From NCBI GenBank assembly GCA_032906765.1, contig JAJTZB010000005.1, positions 116,219 through 180,218 on the forward strand: 64,000 bases of DNA, read 5' to 3'. Shown one piece after another: positions 17,492 to 27,260 of the stretch (positions are counted from its first letter, which is position 1; the number at the start of each line of letters is the position of its first letter). Made by a program: the position numbers and the translations under genes. The notes under the pieces were generated by a model. The model saw only the letters and a list, made by a program, of their open reading frames with translations. It was not told the DNA's origin and made no database searches. The DNA comes from Nitrososphaerales archaeon (GTDB lineage: Archaea > Thermoproteota > Nitrososphaeria > Nitrososphaerales > Gagatemarchaeaceae).

Positions 17492-19153
17492 TCAGTGCAG
17501 TAGTTCCGCTGCCGCTTCCAAGTCCGTATCCTCGACCTTCCTGAAAACAGGGCTGGGTTTGCCGATTCTCTGACCCGCTCTCACGTTCAGCCTCTTTGCC
17601 GCCTCCCACCCAACCTTTTCCGGACTTCCTTGGAGGCCGAGCTGGGTCCAGAATGCATCTGAGCTGAACGGGAGGAATGGCCACAGGAGCACAGCCAAGC
17701 TCGCTACCATGTTGCAGGCGTAGAAGATCGCTGTAGGCTCCTCTTCCGCGTTCTCCCACGGGGCTTTGTGCTGGAAGTATTGGTTGCACTTCGTCGATAG
17801 CTCGAGGACTCTCCTGAGCGCCCTGTCGTAGTGCCCCTGCTCAATCAGAGAACCCGACTCGTCGCAAGCTCGTCCGAGCTCTTCGAGGAGGCCCTCCTCC
17901 TCCCCGCCGGGCTTTCCGGGCTCGGGGACGACGCCATTATGCCTGTTCTTCACGAAGACCAGGGCGCGGTAGACGAAGTTGCCGACGCTCGCCACCAGCT
18001 CGTTGTTGATTTTCTCACCGAACTCCGTCCAATTGAAGTCCGCGTCTGCCTGGCTGTAGGGGACTATCCTGGTCAGGTAGAACCTGAGGTAGTCTGGCGG
18101 AAAGAGTCTGAGAAAGTCGCGAATCGTCACCATCCAGTGCCTGCTCTTCGAGATCTTCTTTCCCTGAATGAGCAGGTGTCCCCTGGTAGGTATCAGGTCA
18201 GGGAGCTTGTAGCTCCCCTCCCCCATCCTCATTGCAGGCAGGAACAGGTAGTGGTGGTAGACGATGTCCTTCCCGATGAAGTGGTAGACCGAGGACTCGT
18301 TCCAGTAGCTCTCTCCATCGCCTCCACTCCTGCCTGCGAACTTGAGAGCCGTGGTGATGTAGCAGAGGTGGTTGTCGAACCAGCCGTAAAGGACCTTCCC
18401 CTCCGCCCCCTTCAGAGGTATTGGGACGCCCCACTCGATGTCCCTTGTGATGTCCCAGTCCTGCAGACCGTCCTTTATCCAGTTGAGCACATAGTTCTTC
18501 GCGTCCGACTGCAGCCGCTCGTTCTCCCTGAGCCACTTCTCAAGCTGCTTGGCGAACGCTGAGAGCCTGAAGAAGTAGTGAGAGCTCTTCCTCATAGTCG
18601 GCGGCCTCCCGCAGATTGCGCACCGTGGGTCCAGGATCTGTCCCGGCTGCAGCGTGCGGCCGCAGTTCTCGCAGCCGTCGGAGTATTGGTCCTCGGCCCC
18701 GCAGTACGGGCACCTGCCCTTCACGTACCTGTCAGGCAGGAACTTCTTGTCGAACTCACAGTAGTACTGCCCGACCTCCGACACGAAGATGTGGCCTCTT
18801 TCGTAGAGCCTAGTGAAGAAACGCTGCACGAGGGCGACGTTCTCGGGAGAGCTCGTCCTGTCGAAGAGGTCGTACACGATCCCCAGGCTCTCCAGGTCCT
18901 CCCCGAACCTCTTGTTCCAGTAGGCTACGTACTCGCTCGGCTTCTTGCCCTCCTTCTCGGCCGCTATCAGGATTGGCGTCCCAAAGTCGTCCGACGCGCA
19001 GACTTGGATTACCTTCTTCCCCTTGAGCTTGAGGTACCTGTAGAGTATGTCTGGTGGGAGGTGCGTGCTAGCGACGTGCCCCAGGTGGAGGTCGTTGTTA
19101 GCGTAGGGAAGCGCCGCTGTTATGATTACGTTTTCCCTGCTGAGCTCAGCCAC
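17492..19153 (-). CDS. metG: Methionyl-tRNA synthetase
   Basis: Class I aminoacyl-tRNA synthetase charging tRNA-Met, 553 residues. Visible motifs are HLGH (in NNDLHLGHVAS), the zinc knuckles CPYCGAEDQ, CENCG and CAICG, and KISKSR as the KMSKS loop. The anticodon-binding helical domain follows. There is no C-terminal dimerisation domain, which is common in archaea where it is a separate protein. GTG start at 19153, with a TATA-like box 27 nt upstream, so a leaderless transcript is likely even though the gene follows ahcY on the same strand. Confidence 0.95.
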   Translation of the reverse strand: MAELSRENVIITAALPYANNDLHLGHVASTHLPPDILYRYLKLKGKKVIQVCASDDFGTPILIAAEKEGKKPSEYVAYWNKRFGEDLESLGIVYDLFDRTSSPENVALVQRFFTRLYERGHIFVSEVGQYYCEFDKKFLPDRYVKGRCPYCGAEDQYSDGCENCGRTLQPGQILDPRCAICGRPPTMRKSSHYFFRLSAFAKQLEKWLRENERLQSDAKNYVLNWIKDGLQDWDITRDIEWGVPIPLKGAEGKVLYGWFDNHLCYITTALKFAGRSGGDGESYWNESSVYHFIGKDIVYHHYLFLPAMRMGEGSYKLPDLIPTRGHLLIQGKKISKSRHWMVTIRDFLRLFPPDYLRFYLTRIVPYSQADADFNWTEFGEKINNELVASVGNFVYRALVFVKNRHNGVVPEPGKPGGEEEGLLEELGRACDESGSLIEQGHYDRALRRVLELSTKCNQYFQHKAPWENAEEEPTAIFYACNMVASLAVLLWPFLPFSSDAFWTQLGLQGSPEKVGWEAAKRLNVRAGQRIGKPSPVFRKVEDTDLEAAAELLH

Positions 19154-19175
19154 CTAGCGGAAGCCTCTCGCAAGC

Positions 19176-19184
19176 GATTATAAC
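19176..19184 (-). promoter_or_regulatory. TATA-like box for metG
   Basis: On the minus strand GTTATAATC is centred about 27 nt upstream of the metG GTG, the normal spacing for an archaeal leaderless promoter. It lies in the 46-nt gap after ahcY. Confidence 0.5.
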
Positions 19185-19199
19185 TTTTGCCCGACAGTC

Positions 19200-20432
19200 C
19201 TAGATGGCCCAGCTCTCGGCGTACTTGCGCTGCTCCTTCGTGGGCGCGTCGATGGATATCCCCATCGAGGTCAGCGCTGCGCGTGCAATCTCCTCCTCAG
19301 TCTCGGGAGGGACGCCGTGGACCCGGTGCTCCATCTTTGCGTGGTTCTTCCTGATGTAGAGCGCGGCCATGAACTGGTTCGCGAATGACATCTGCATCAC
19401 CTCGGGCGGGTGCCCCTCCGCTGCCACCAGGTTGGCAATCCTTCCCTTCCCGATTAGGTAAACGCTCTTCCCGTCCCGCAGCGTCACCTGGTCGACGTTA
19501 TTCCTGACCTCCTTCGAACTCTTCGCCTTCTCCAGGAGGGTCTTCACATCGATCTCTACGTCGAAGTGCCCGGCGTTGGCGAGTATCGCTCCCTCCTTCA
19601 TCCTCTCGACCGCGGTGAAGGGGATCACGCCCTTCTGCCCGGTGCAAGTTACGAACAGGTCTCCCACCTTTGCGGCGTCCGTTATGTTGGTTACCTCGTA
19701 TCCGTCCAGGTGAGCCTCGATCGCCCTGATGGGGTCGACCTCGACGACCGTCACCCTCGCGCCCATGCCCCTGGCCCTCATCGCCACTCCCTTCCCGACC
19801 CACCCGTATCCGACGACAACGACCGTCTTCCCTGCGATGAGGAGGGCGGTAGCCCTGAGGATTCCGTCGATCGTGCTCTGTCCAGTGCCATACCTGTTGT
19901 CGAACAGGAACTTTGTCTGGGCGTTGTTCACAGCGATAATCGGGTAGCGGAGTCTGCCCTCCGACTCGAGGGCCTTCAGCCTCACCACGCCCGTGGTCGT
20001 CTCTTCCGAGCCGCCGTCTATCCCCTTGACTCCCGAGGTGTGGGCGGCGACGTGCATGTCTGCCCCGTCGTCTATCAACTGTACAGGCTTCGAACCCAAG
20101 ACCTGCCTGATGCACCAGTCGTACTCCTTGGCCGTCTCACCCCTCCACGCCCAGACGTCGGTCCTCGTCGCCAGGTAGGCGGCTATGTCATCCTGCGTAG
20201 AGAGAGGGTTGGCGGCGGCTAGCTTCACGTCCGCTCCTGCGTTGAGTAACACGTCTATGAGGACAGATGTCTCCTTCGTGACATGGAGGCACACGCCGAG
20301 GGTGACCCCCTCGAGAGGGCGGCCCGCGGCCCGCTTCCCTGCAAGAGTCGTGAGTGCTGCCATGTGGTTCTTGGCCCAGAGAAAGTTCCGCTTGCCTGAA
20401 TCTGCCAGCTTGGCGTCTGCTATCCTAGTCAT
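19200..20432 (-). CDS. ahcY: Adenosylhomocysteinase
   Basis: Reversibly splits S-adenosylhomocysteine to adenosine and homocysteine using bound NAD, clearing the product of methyl transfer. The NAD fold GYGWVGKGVAMRARG and the substrate region with LFDNRYGTGQS are clear. A longer frame extends to 20486, but homology begins at the ATG at 20432 (TRIADAKLADSGK). That ATG lies 1 nt after the stop of the upstream phosphorylase and has GGGGAG before it, so the shorter start is used (410 residues). It is last in the salvage operon. Confidence 0.95.
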   Translation of the reverse strand: MTRIADAKLADSGKRNFLWAKNHMAALTTLAGKRAAGRPLEGVTLGVCLHVTKETSVLIDVLLNAGADVKLAAANPLSTQDDIAAYLATRTDVWAWRGETAKEYDWCIRQVLGSKPVQLIDDGADMHVAAHTSGVKGIDGGSEETTTGVVRLKALESEGRLRYPIIAVNNAQTKFLFDNRYGTGQSTIDGILRATALLIAGKTVVVVGYGWVGKGVAMRARGMGARVTVVEVDPIRAIEAHLDGYEVTNITDAAKVGDLFVTCTGQKGVIPFTAVERMKEGAILANAGHFDVEIDVKTLLEKAKSSKEVRNNVDQVTLRDGKSVYLIGKGRIANLVAAEGHPPEVMQMSFANQFMAALYIRKNHAKMEHRVHGVPPETEEEIARAALTSMGISIDAPTKEQRKYAESWAI

Positions 20433-20433
20433 G

Positions 20434-21180
20434 TCACTCCCCACCCCGCCCCCCGCCGCCCAGGAGATTAACCGTTGCCTCGACAAGCCTCTTCACACTC
20501 TCCCCGCCCTTCTTCATCACTCTCATGACCTCCTCGTGGCTCACCTTCTCCTGGATGCCCGCCGCCCAGTTGGTGGCAATCACGACAGAGACGTAGCTGA
20601 TGCCCATCTCATTGGCAAGCACGACCTCTGGGACGCCGGTCATCCCTACTACGTCGCCGCCGAGCAGCCTGAACATCCTGATTTCGGCAGCCGTTTCGTA
20701 TCTCGGACCTTCAGCGCAGACGTAGACAAGCCCGTCGTGGACCCTCAATCCCAATGACTTCGCCGCCCTCAGGACTAGCTTGTTCACCTCCCGGCTGTAG
20801 GGATTCGTCATGTCGGTGTGCGCGACCGTGTCGTCGTAGAACGTGCCCTGCCTTCCCTTCGTGAAGTCTAGGAACTGGTTGACCAACCCGAGCTCGCCGA
20901 CCCTGAACCTCCTGTTCATCGACCCGACAGCGCTCGTCGCTATTATCGTCCTGACCCCGACGCTCTTCAGGGCCGCTATGTTCGCCCTGTAGTCTATCCT
21001 GTGAGGTGGTATGCCGTGACCGGGGCCGTGCCTGGGGAGCACGAGGAAGCCCCCGTCCCTCGACGAGAAGACCGTCGCTGTGCCGAACTTGGTGGTCAGG
21101 GTCTCCTCCCTAGAGAGCTCGAAGTGTTCAGTCACTCCCGACCCTGCTATGACCGCGACCGTCGGGCTACTCCGTGTCAT
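20434..21180 (-). CDS. 6-oxopurine nucleoside phosphorylase / MTIP-like (PNP family)
   Basis: Member of the MTAP/PNP family of 248 residues. Motifs are AGSGVTEHF (phosphate loop), [24 protein letters not shown] and MTGVPEV. The base-binding segment reads ATNWAAG, with Asn where adenine-specific MTAP has the Asp of DYD. By known PNP/MTAP structures this predicts inosine, guanosine or methylthioinosine as substrate. It overlaps apt by 14 nt and is followed by ahcY after 1 nt, so a tight operon is expected. Confidence 0.85.
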   Translation of the reverse strand: MTRSSPTVAVIAGSGVTEHFELSREETLTTKFGTATVFSSRDGGFLVLPRHGPGHGIPPHRIDYRANIAALKSVGVRTIIATSAVGSMNRRFRVGELGLVNQFLDFTKGRQGTFYDDTVAHTDMTNPYSREVNKLVLRAAKSLGLRVHDGLVYVCAEGPRYETAAEIRMFRLLGGDVVGMTGVPEVVLANEMGISYVSVVIATNWAAGIQEKVSHEEVMRVMKKGGESVKRLVEATVNLLGGGGRGGE

Positions 21181-21706
21181 ACCTTATCAGCGAGTGGACG
21201 TCGTAACCAGCAAGCTTCTCCCTTCCTTTCAGGTAAGTCAACTCGACCACGAAAGCGAATCCGACCACTTTTCCTCCCATCTTTTCGACCAACGCCCTCG
21301 CAGCATTCGACGTTCCGCCTGTTGCGAGAAGATCGTCGACTATGAGCACTCTCTCCCCCTTGGAGATTGCGTCAGTGTGCATCTCGAGACCATCCTTCCC
21401 GTACTCCAGTTCGTATTCGATGCTGACCTTGCTCGAAGGGAGCTTCCCGGGCTTCCTCGCCGGGACAAACCCGACGCCCAGCCTGTTTGCAAGCGGCGCA
21501 CCCACGATGAACCCACGTGCCTCTATCCCAACGACCTTGTCGGGCCGCTCGCCCTTCGCGTATTCGTACAGGGCGTCGACGGTCCTCTTGGCCAGGGGCC
21601 CGTCCTTCCACAGCGTGGTCAGGTCTTTGAAGCCTACGAAGCCTTTCTTGGGGTAGTCAGACACGTTCCTGATGGCGCGCCCGATCTCCTCCTCGAGGCC
21701 CGCCAC
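21167..21706 (-). CDS. apt: Adenine phosphoribosyltransferase
   Basis: Converts adenine and PRPP to AMP, recycling the adenine released by MTA phosphorylase. Family motifs are [29 protein letters not shown] and the PRPP loop [12 protein letters not shown]. The open frame runs on to 22117, but that extension is antisense-like sequence inside mtnP. The GTG at 21706 overlaps the mtnP stop by 1 nt and gives 179 residues, the usual length. Confidence 0.93.
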   Translation of the reverse strand: MAGLEEEIGRAIRNVSDYPKKGFVGFKDLTTLWKDGPLAKRTVDALYEYAKGERPDKVVGIEARGFIVGAPLANRLGVGFVPARKPGKLPSSKVSIEYELEYGKDGLEMHTDAISKGERVLIVDDLLATGGTSNAARALVEKMGGKVVGFAFVVELTYLKGREKLAGYDVHSLIRYDTE

Positions 21707-22512
21707 TAGGCGCTCAACCTCGCGTGTTCGAGGGCAGACCCGCACTCGCACCCTCTCTTCCCGGGCAGCTCCTTCACAATCTCTGTTATCAGCCTCCTGA
21801 GCTTCGCCACGTTGGCGTTGAAGACCTTGATTACCTCCTCGTGGCTCACAGGCTTCACCCTCGGGTCGCCCTCTAGGCCAACATCGTAATCTGTCACGAG
21901 AGAGATGTTGAGGTAACACATCTTCAGTTCTCGTGCGAGCACAGCCTCCGGATACTGGGTCATGTTGATGACGTCCCACCCTTGGGCGGTGAAGAATTTG
22001 CTCTCGGCCCTCGTGGAGAACCTTGGCCCCTGGATCACGACCACTGTCCCAGAGGGGTGAGCCTTCATCCCCAGCCTCGCTGCTGCCGCTATGCCGAACT
22101 TCCGCATCTCTGGGCAATATGGATCCGCTGTACTAACATGCGTCGTCTCGGGCCCGTCGAAGAAGGTGTCCCTCCTTCCACTTGTGAAGTTCACGAACTG
22201 GTCACAGAACACGATGTCGCCCGGTTCGACGTCCGGCTTCAGGCTGCCGACCGCGTTGGGCGCCAAGACCCTCCGGACACCGATGTCCTTGAAGGCTCGA
22301 AGGTTGGCCCGGTATGGAACCATGTGGGGCGGGAATTCGTGGTGGACGCCATGCCTTGGCAGGAAGGCCACGTCCTTGCCCGCCACCTTCGAAACAGTCA
22401 GCTTGCCGCTAGGGAAGCCGTAGGGCGTCTCGATCTCTACAAGCTTGGCACTTCTGAAGAAGCTGTAGAAGCCGGAACCTCCGAAGACGCCGAACTCAGC
22501 CTTTGGCTTCAC
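21706..22512 (-). CDS. mtnP: S-methyl-5'-thioadenosine phosphorylase
   Basis: Cleaves methylthioadenosine to adenine and methylthioribose-1-phosphate. It has the phosphate motif [40 protein letters not shown] and MTQYPEA. The segment VTDYDVG contains the Asp that recognises adenine's amino group, in contrast with the Asn of the second phosphorylase in this operon. GTG start at 22512 with a TATA-like box about 27 nt upstream. First gene of mtnP-apt-phosphorylase-ahcY. Confidence 0.93.
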   Translation of the reverse strand: MKPKAEFGVFGGSGFYSFFRSAKLVEIETPYGFPSGKLTVSKVAGKDVAFLPRHGVHHEFPPHMVPYRANLRAFKDIGVRRVLAPNAVGSLKPDVEPGDIVFCDQFVNFTSGRRDTFFDGPETTHVSTADPYCPEMRKFGIAAAARLGMKAHPSGTVVVIQGPRFSTRAESKFFTAQGWDVINMTQYPEAVLARELKMCYLNISLVTDYDVGLEGDPRVKPVSHEEVIKVFNANVAKLRRLITEIVKELPGKRGCECGSALEHARLSA

Positions 22513-22534
22513 GTTCTGCCTTCTGACCTTTCGG

Positions 22535-22543
22535 ATTTAATCT
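22535..22543 (-). promoter_or_regulatory. TATA-like box for the mtnP operon
   Basis: GATTAAATC on the minus strand, centred about 27 nt upstream of the mtnP GTG, fits a leaderless archaeal promoter and separates this operon from the VOC gene before it. Confidence 0.45.
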
Positions 22544-22565
22544 TTTGAACGGACTGCGTCGCCGC

Positions 22566-22910
22566 TCAGGGGCCGCTACCTTCGATTAGCCAGTAGACGT
22601 TCCCGTCTGGGTCGGAGAACATCCCATAGGGACCCCACCCCTCATCCTTCACGTCCTTCGTGAATTTCACCCTCTTCGCCTTCATCCTTTTCGCGTCGCG
22701 TTCGACGTTCTTGGAGTAGAACCCTACTCCCGTGTTTCCGGGCTCGAGCTTCCCCTCGCACAGGTGGAGCCGCGCTGTCGACCCCTGGGGCCACACTGTC
22801 ACCCAGTGGCCGTTGACTGAAGACTGGAAGCCGAGCTTCTCCCTGAACCACCTCGCCGACCTCTTCGAGTCGGAGACGACAACAGCAGCCGAGAACCGCT
22901 TCGAAATCAT
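22566..22910 (-). CDS. Glyoxalase/VOC-family protein
   Basis: Protein of 114 residues with the beta-alpha-beta-beta-beta vicinal-oxygen-chelate fold. Markers are a VVVSDSKRSARWFREKLGF start, GNTGVGFY in the middle and FSDPDGNVYWLIE at the end. Usually a dimer that binds a metal or a small ligand. The substrate is not predicted. It lies 53 nt upstream of mtnP on the same strand and diverges from aIF2-beta. Confidence 0.75.
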   Translation of the reverse strand: MISKRFSAAVVVSDSKRSARWFREKLGFQSSVNGHWVTVWPQGSTARLHLCEGKLEPGNTGVGFYSKNVERDAKRMKAKRVKFTKDVKDEGWGPYGMFSDPDGNVYWLIEGSGP

Positions 22911-22987
22911 GGCAGATGTGTTCCGCCATCATGCTTTACGTCTTTTCCCAGAAGGGTTGAAATACCCGAGACGGGATTTTTCTCCTG

Positions 22988-23404
22988 ATGGCGCGAAGCT
23001 ACGACGAGCTCTTGTCTAGGGCTAGGGCTGGACTGGATAAAGACGCCAAGAAATCGGGCGCACTCCGTATGGAGCTCCCTGAGCCGGCCGTGTTCTGGGT
23101 CGGCAACAAGACGATATTCCGCAACTACTCCCTGTTTCCGAAGCTCCTCAACAGGGAGCCGAGCAGAGTCCTGATGTACCTGGCGAAGGAGCTGGCAACA
23201 GCGGCTTCGCTGGACGGGGAGCGGGCCGTGTTCATCGGGAGAAAAGACAAGGAGTCATTCTTGCAGCTGCTTCAGCGCTACATGAAGGACGGCGTCATCT
23301 GCCCAGTCTGTGGCAGCCCCGACACCCACCTCGAGAAGGAGAAGCGCATGTGGTTCATGGTGTGCGAAGCCTGCGGCGCGCGCTCAGTCGCAAAGGTAGC
23401 GTAG
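22988..23404 (+). CDS. Translation initiation factor aIF2 subunit beta
   Basis: Beta subunit of the archaeal initiator-tRNA carrier, 138 residues. The N-terminal helix (YDELLSRARAGL), the alpha-beta core with FWVGNKTIFRN and LAKELATAASLDG, and the C-terminal zinc ribbon CPVCG / CEACG are all present. The ATG at 22988 has a weak AT-rich element about 25 nt upstream. It is followed after 1 nt by a DUF424 gene, a pairing common in archaea. Confidence 0.92.
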   Translation: MARSYDELLSRARAGLDKDAKKSGALRMELPEPAVFWVGNKTIFRNYSLFPKLLNREPSRVLMYLAKELATAASLDGERAVFIGRKDKESFLQLLQRYMKDGVICPVCGSPDTHLEKEKRMWFMVCEACGARSVAKVA

Positions 23405-23405
23405 A

Positions 23406-23717
23406 GTGGCCGACACCAGCTTCGCTGTCAGAACTGCGGAGTACAAGGGAAACGTCCTGGTCAACATCTGCGACGAGGAACTGATCGGGCGGACTGTGAC
23501 TGAGGGGAAGCTGCAGATGCACATCTCCAAGGAGTTCTACTTCGGCGAAGTCGTGAACAAGGGAGAAGCGCTTCGGTTGATCAGGACGTGCGCCATAGTG
23601 AACCTCGCAGGGAAGAGGTCGGTCTCCCTTGCGTTGGACAACAGCATGGGCGCTAAGGAGGCCGTCCGCGAGATAGAGGACGTCCCGTTCCTGATGATTT
23701 ACAAGTTCCTCCGGTGA
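23406..23717 (+). CDS. DUF424 family protein
   Basis: Archaeal protein of 103 residues with the DUF424 pattern: [12 protein letters not shown], then [13 protein letters not shown] and NLAGKRSV. Its function is not established; its regular place beside aIF2-beta suggests a translation link. GTG start at 23406, one base after the aIF2-beta stop. Its 3' end overlaps the convergent dnaJ by 19 nt. Confidence 0.85.
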   Translation: MADTSFAVRTAEYKGNVLVNICDEELIGRTVTEGKLQMHISKEFYFGEVVNKGEALRLIRTCAIVNLAGKRSVSLALDNSMGAKEAVREIEDVPFLMIYKFLR

Positions 23718-24787
23718 TCTTCTTCCGCGAATCTCCGGAGTAGCTCCTTCTGCGTGCCGGTCAGGTTCTTCGGGATGACGATGTTGACCCTCACGTACTC
23801 GTCCCCCTTCCCCCTTCCGCCCAGCCTCGGGAGTCCCTTCCCCCTGATTGGGAAGCGCTGCCCGGGCTGCGTCCCAGCCGGGAGTGTCAGCTTCACGTCT
23901 CCGTACAGCGTCGGCACGCTCAATTCAGCACCCATCATCGCATCGACTGCGCCAACCTGAGTCTCGAGATAGATGTCGCCGTCCTCCCTCCTGAACTTGG
24001 GATGAGGCTTCACGTTGACCACCAGGTAGAGGTCGCCGGGCGGAGACCCGTTCTCCCCTGCGTTCCCCTCTCCTCTGAGCCTCAGCGTGTGTCCGTCGTC
24101 CACCCCACCGGGTATGACGACACTGATCCTCCTGGTTCTCTCCCTCACCCCTCTTCCCCTGCAGTCCTTGCAGGGCGAGTCCACGACATACCCCCTCCCG
24201 CCGCACTTGCCGCAGGTCGCGACCCTGACGAGCCTCGCGAAACCCGCGGACTGCACCTTCTGGACCTGACCCGTCCCTCCGCAGTTTCCGCACGTCCTGG
24301 GAGAGGTGCCCTGCCTGGCCCCGCTGCCGTCGCACGTCGGGCATATCTCCTTCCTCGGCACATCGACCTCCCGCGTGGAGTCCTCGATGAGGTCCTCGAG
24401 GTTCAGCTCGAGATGGTAGGTGAGGTCCTCTCCCCTGTTCGCTCGCTGCCTGGTCCCGCCACCGAAGAACTGGGCGAAGAGGTCGTCGAAGCCGCCGAAT
24501 CCCATCCCGCGGAAGATGTCGCCGAAGTCGGCCCCCCTGAAGATGTCCTCCGGGCTGTACCTCTGGTAGAATCCTTCCTGCCCGTATGCGTCGTACTGTC
24601 GTCTCTTCTCGTCGTCTGAGAGGACAGCGTAGGCCTCCGAAATCTCCTTGAACTTCTCCTCAGCCCCGGGAGACTTGTTCCTGTCGGGGTGGAACTGCAT
24701 GGCCAACTTCCTGTAGGCGTCCTTGATCTGATCCTTCGAGGCTCCCTTCTGAACTCCGAGGACGGCATAGAAGTCCTTCTCGGCCAA
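23699..24787 (-). CDS. dnaJ: Chaperone DnaJ (Hsp40)
   Basis: Type I J-protein, 362 residues. The J domain has HPD at 33-35 and is followed by a Gly/Phe-rich region. Four zinc-binding repeats follow: [24 protein letters not shown] and CKDCRGRG. The C-terminal substrate-binding domain completes the protein. It stimulates DnaK ATP hydrolysis and delivers substrates. Last gene of the grpE-dnaK-dnaJ operon, 11 nt after dnaK. Confidence 0.95.
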   Translation of the reverse strand: MAEKDFYAVLGVQKGASKDQIKDAYRKLAMQFHPDRNKSPGAEEKFKEISEAYAVLSDDEKRRQYDAYGQEGFYQRYSPEDIFRGADFGDIFRGMGFGGFDDLFAQFFGGGTRQRANRGEDLTYHLELNLEDLIEDSTREVDVPRKEICPTCDGSGARQGTSPRTCGNCGGTGQVQKVQSAGFARLVRVATCGKCGGRGYVVDSPCKDCRGRGVRERTRRISVVIPGGVDDGHTLRLRGEGNAGENGSPPGDLYLVVNVKPHPKFRREDGDIYLETQVGAVDAMMGAELSVPTLYGDVKLTLPAGTQPGQRFPIRGKGLPRLGGRGKGDEYVRVNIVIPKNLTGTQKELLRRFAEEDHRRNL

Positions 24788-24798
24788 CTATCCCACCG

Positions 24799-26640
24799 CT
24801 ACTTGTCGTCTGCTACCTTGTAGTCAGCGTCGCTGACGTCCCCCTTCTGGCCCTGGTCGCCGGGCGGCGCTCCCTGCTTCTGGGCCTGCTGGTAGACTGA
24901 CGCGCCCACTTCCTGTAGAATCCTCTTCAGCGTCTCATTCTTTTCTCGAATCGCGGTTACGTCCTTGCCGTCGAGGGCCTTCTTGAGCTCTTGCGCTGCC
25001 GCGTCGACCCTTTCCAGGGCAGATTTCTCGACCTTTCCCTCAAGGTCTCTCTTCGTCCTCTCCACGGTGTACAGAATCGAATCTGCTTCGTTCCTGAGTT
25101 CAGCTTCATCTCTCTTCTTCTTGTCCTGCTCGGCGTAAGACTCGGCGTCCTTGACGAGCCTCTCCTTCTCCTCCTTGGAGAGTTTCGTCGAAGCGGTGAT
25201 TGTAATCCTGTTCTCCTTTCCAGTCCCGACGTCCTTTGCCGCGACCACGAGGATACCGTTCGCGTCGATGTCGAACGTAACCTCAATCTGCGGGACACCC
25301 CTCGGGGCAGGCGGGAGCCCTGCCAGGTTGAACATGCCCAGAGAGACGTTGTCGGCGGCCATGGGCCTCTCGCCCTGGACGACGTGAATGGTGACAGCGG
25401 TCTGGAAGTCGGCGGCTGTGGTGAATACCTTGCTCCGCTTGGTCGGGATCGTCGCATTCTTCTCGATGAGTTTCTCGTCGATACCACCCAGCGTCTCGAC
25501 CCCGAGCGAGAGTGGCGTGACGTCGAGCAGAAGGATGTCCTTGATCTCGCCCGCCAGCACGGCACCCTGTACCGCAGCTCCGATGGCCACGCACTCCATC
25601 GGGTCCACACCCCTCTCTGCCGGCTTGCCCACCACGTCCTCGACGAACTTCCTGACCATCGGCATCCTCGTCATCCCGCCGATGAGAATGACCTTGTCGA
25701 CCTGCGTCTGCGAGAGCTTCGCGTCGTTCATCACCTTCCTGATTGTCTCTTCCGTCTTCGTGACTATCGGCTTGGCCACCTCTTCCAGTTTGGACCGCGT
25801 CAGGGTGTAGTGAAGGTTCTTTGGACCCGAAGAATCTGATGCGATGAAGGGAAGGTCTATGTCCGTCGAGATGAGGTTCGAGAGCTCTATCTTGGCCTTC
25901 TCCGCTGCCTCCTTGAGTCTTGCCATCGCCGTTCTGTCAGACCTGAGGTCTATCCCAGTCTTCGCCTTGAAGTCCTGAAGCAGCACTCCCATCACTGCAT
26001 TGTCTACGTCCGTCCCTCCAGTCTGCGTGTCCCCGGACGTTGCCAGAACCTGGAAGACACCCTTGCCGAACTCCATTATCGTACTGTCGTGAGTGCCTCC
26101 GCCGAAGCTGAAGACCAGTATCTTCATCTCCTTCTCAGACTTGTCCAGTCCGTAGGCAAGGGAAGCCGCGGTCGGCTCGTTGATTATCCTGACGACTTCG
26201 AGGCCCGCTATCTCCCCGGCGTCCTTCGTGGCCTGCCTCTGGTTGTCGTTGAAGTGGGCCGGCACTGTGATCACTGCCTTCTTGACGGGATAACCCAGGA
26301 AAACCTCGGCGTCGTGCTTGATCTTCTGAAGGATGTACGAACTCAACTGTTCGGGCGAGTACTCCTTCCCGAACGCCCTGACCCTATAGTCCGTCCCCAT
26401 CTTCCGCTTGATCTCGAAAATCGTGCCCTCGGGGTTAGTGACGACCTGGCGCCTCGCCGGCTCCCCCACCAGCAGCTGCCCTTCCTGCGTGAGGGCAATT
26501 ACGGACGGGAACATTTTCCCTGCCGGAGTTGCACCCTCTGCGCTCGGGATGACCACCGGCCGGCCTCCCTCGATGACGGCAGCTGCCGAGTTGGTCGTTC
26601 CCAGGTCTATGCCCAGAATTTTCTCTCGCTGGCTACTCAT
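24799..26640 (-). CDS. dnaK: Chaperone DnaK (Hsp70) with an altered phosphate loop
   Basis: Hsp70 of 613 residues: ATPase domain ([31 protein letters not shown]), interdomain linker region ([14 protein letters not shown]) and a helical lid ending in a Gly/Gln-rich tail. The frame reaches 26685, but ATG 26640 is used because homology starts there and because it overlaps the grpE stop by 8 nt. The second phosphate loop reads [14 protein letters not shown]. Ser replaces the conserved Asp of DLGGGTFD (Asp199 in Hsc70), while the second Asp is kept. This may change Mg/ATP handling. Confidence 0.93.
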   Translation of the reverse strand: MSSQREKILGIDLGTTNSAAAVIEGGRPVVIPSAEGATPAGKMFPSVIALTQEGQLLVGEPARRQVVTNPEGTIFEIKRKMGTDYRVRAFGKEYSPEQLSSYILQKIKHDAEVFLGYPVKKAVITVPAHFNDNQRQATKDAGEIAGLEVVRIINEPTAASLAYGLDKSEKEMKILVFSFGGGTHDSTIMEFGKGVFQVLATSGDTQTGGTDVDNAVMGVLLQDFKAKTGIDLRSDRTAMARLKEAAEKAKIELSNLISTDIDLPFIASDSSGPKNLHYTLTRSKLEEVAKPIVTKTEETIRKVMNDAKLSQTQVDKVILIGGMTRMPMVRKFVEDVVGKPAERGVDPMECVAIGAAVQGAVLAGEIKDILLLDVTPLSLGVETLGGIDEKLIEKNATIPTKRSKVFTTAADFQTAVTIHVVQGERPMAADNVSLGMFNLAGLPPAPRGVPQIEVTFDIDANGILVVAAKDVGTGKENRITITASTKLSKEEKERLVKDAESYAEQDKKKRDEAELRNEADSILYTVERTKRDLEGKVEKSALERVDAAAQELKKALDGKDVTAIREKNETLKRILQEVGASVYQQAQKQGAPPGDQGQKGDVSDADYKVADDK

Positions 26641-27229
26641 GCTTCTTCGCTCCCTCCACCTTGGCCACCTTCGACGCCAATTCAACCTTTACCATGCTGG
26701 GCCGAATGACTTGCCCCCTGAACATGTATCCTGGCCTGATCTCGCCAACGACCACATCGCCCTTTGAAGACCCCTCCACCTTCTCCACCGCCTCGTGCAC
26801 CTTCGGGTCGAACGGCTCTCCCACCGCCTTGATCTTCCGAAGCCCCTCGGATTCGAGCACAGCGTTGAGGTTCTTGTGGACCATCTTGATCCCCTCCAGC
26901 AGCTCCCCTCCCTTCCCTGACTTGGCGTTCTCCGTCGCGAGCCCCAGCTCGTCGAGGACGCTCAGCAGCTTGAGCACAAGTCCCCTGACGGAAGCCTCTT
27001 CGACCTCCCTCATCTCCTTGTCAGCCCTCTTCCTGTGGTTCTCGAAGTCAGCCTGGAGGTACTTCAGCTTCATGAGGAGCTCCTCGCTTCTCTTCTTCTC
27101 TTGGGCCAGCAGCGCCTCGGGAACAGCGCTTCCGCTCGCTCCCTCACGGTCTATGCTCTGCTTCACTGTTTCATCTGACAACCGAACAACTCCTTGGCTC
27201 GAGCGTCCTTTTGGACGTACGTTCTCCAA
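26633..27229 (-). CDS. grpE: Nucleotide exchange factor GrpE
   Basis: Promotes ADP release from DnaK. It has a long N-terminal helix ([19 protein letters not shown]) and the C-terminal GrpE beta domain ([12 protein letters not shown], then [19 protein letters not shown]). The TTG at 27229 gives 198 residues, but it lies next to the probable TATA box. Translation may really begin at TTG 27181 or GTG 27166. First gene of the Hsp70 operon, divergent from rio1. Confidence 0.9.
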   Translation of the reverse strand: MENVRPKGRSSQGVVRLSDETVKQSIDREGASGSAVPEALLAQEKKRSEELLMKLKYLQADFENHRKRADKEMREVEEASVRGLVLKLLSVLDELGLATENAKSGKGGELLEGIKMVHKNLNAVLESEGLRKIKAVGEPFDPKVHEAVEKVEGSSKGDVVVGEIRPGYMFRGQVIRPSMVKVELASKVAKVEGAKKHE

Positions 27230-27231
27230 TC

Positions 27232-27238
27232 TATAAAT
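27232..27238. promoter_or_regulatory. TATA-like box shared by grpE and rio1
   Basis: TATAAAT at 27232-27238 lies in the very short gap between two divergent genes. It is 26 nt from an in-frame GTG of rio1 (27261) and reads TTTATA on the other strand towards grpE. Confidence 0.45.
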
Positions 27239-27260
27239 TTTGCACCAAATACGCCACGGC

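Noticed and set aside
17831..18562. Long plus-strand frame inside metG
   Set aside because: It is antisense to a clear methionyl-tRNA synthetase; high GC gives long shadow frames.
21707..22117. N-terminal extension of the apt frame
   Set aside because: The extension lies out of frame in mtnP; apt homology starts at the GTG overlapping the mtnP stop.
26089..26709. Plus-strand frame of about 200 codons opposite dnaK
   Set aside because: Composition is that of a shadow (Arg, His, Val, Leu-rich) and dnaK is certain.
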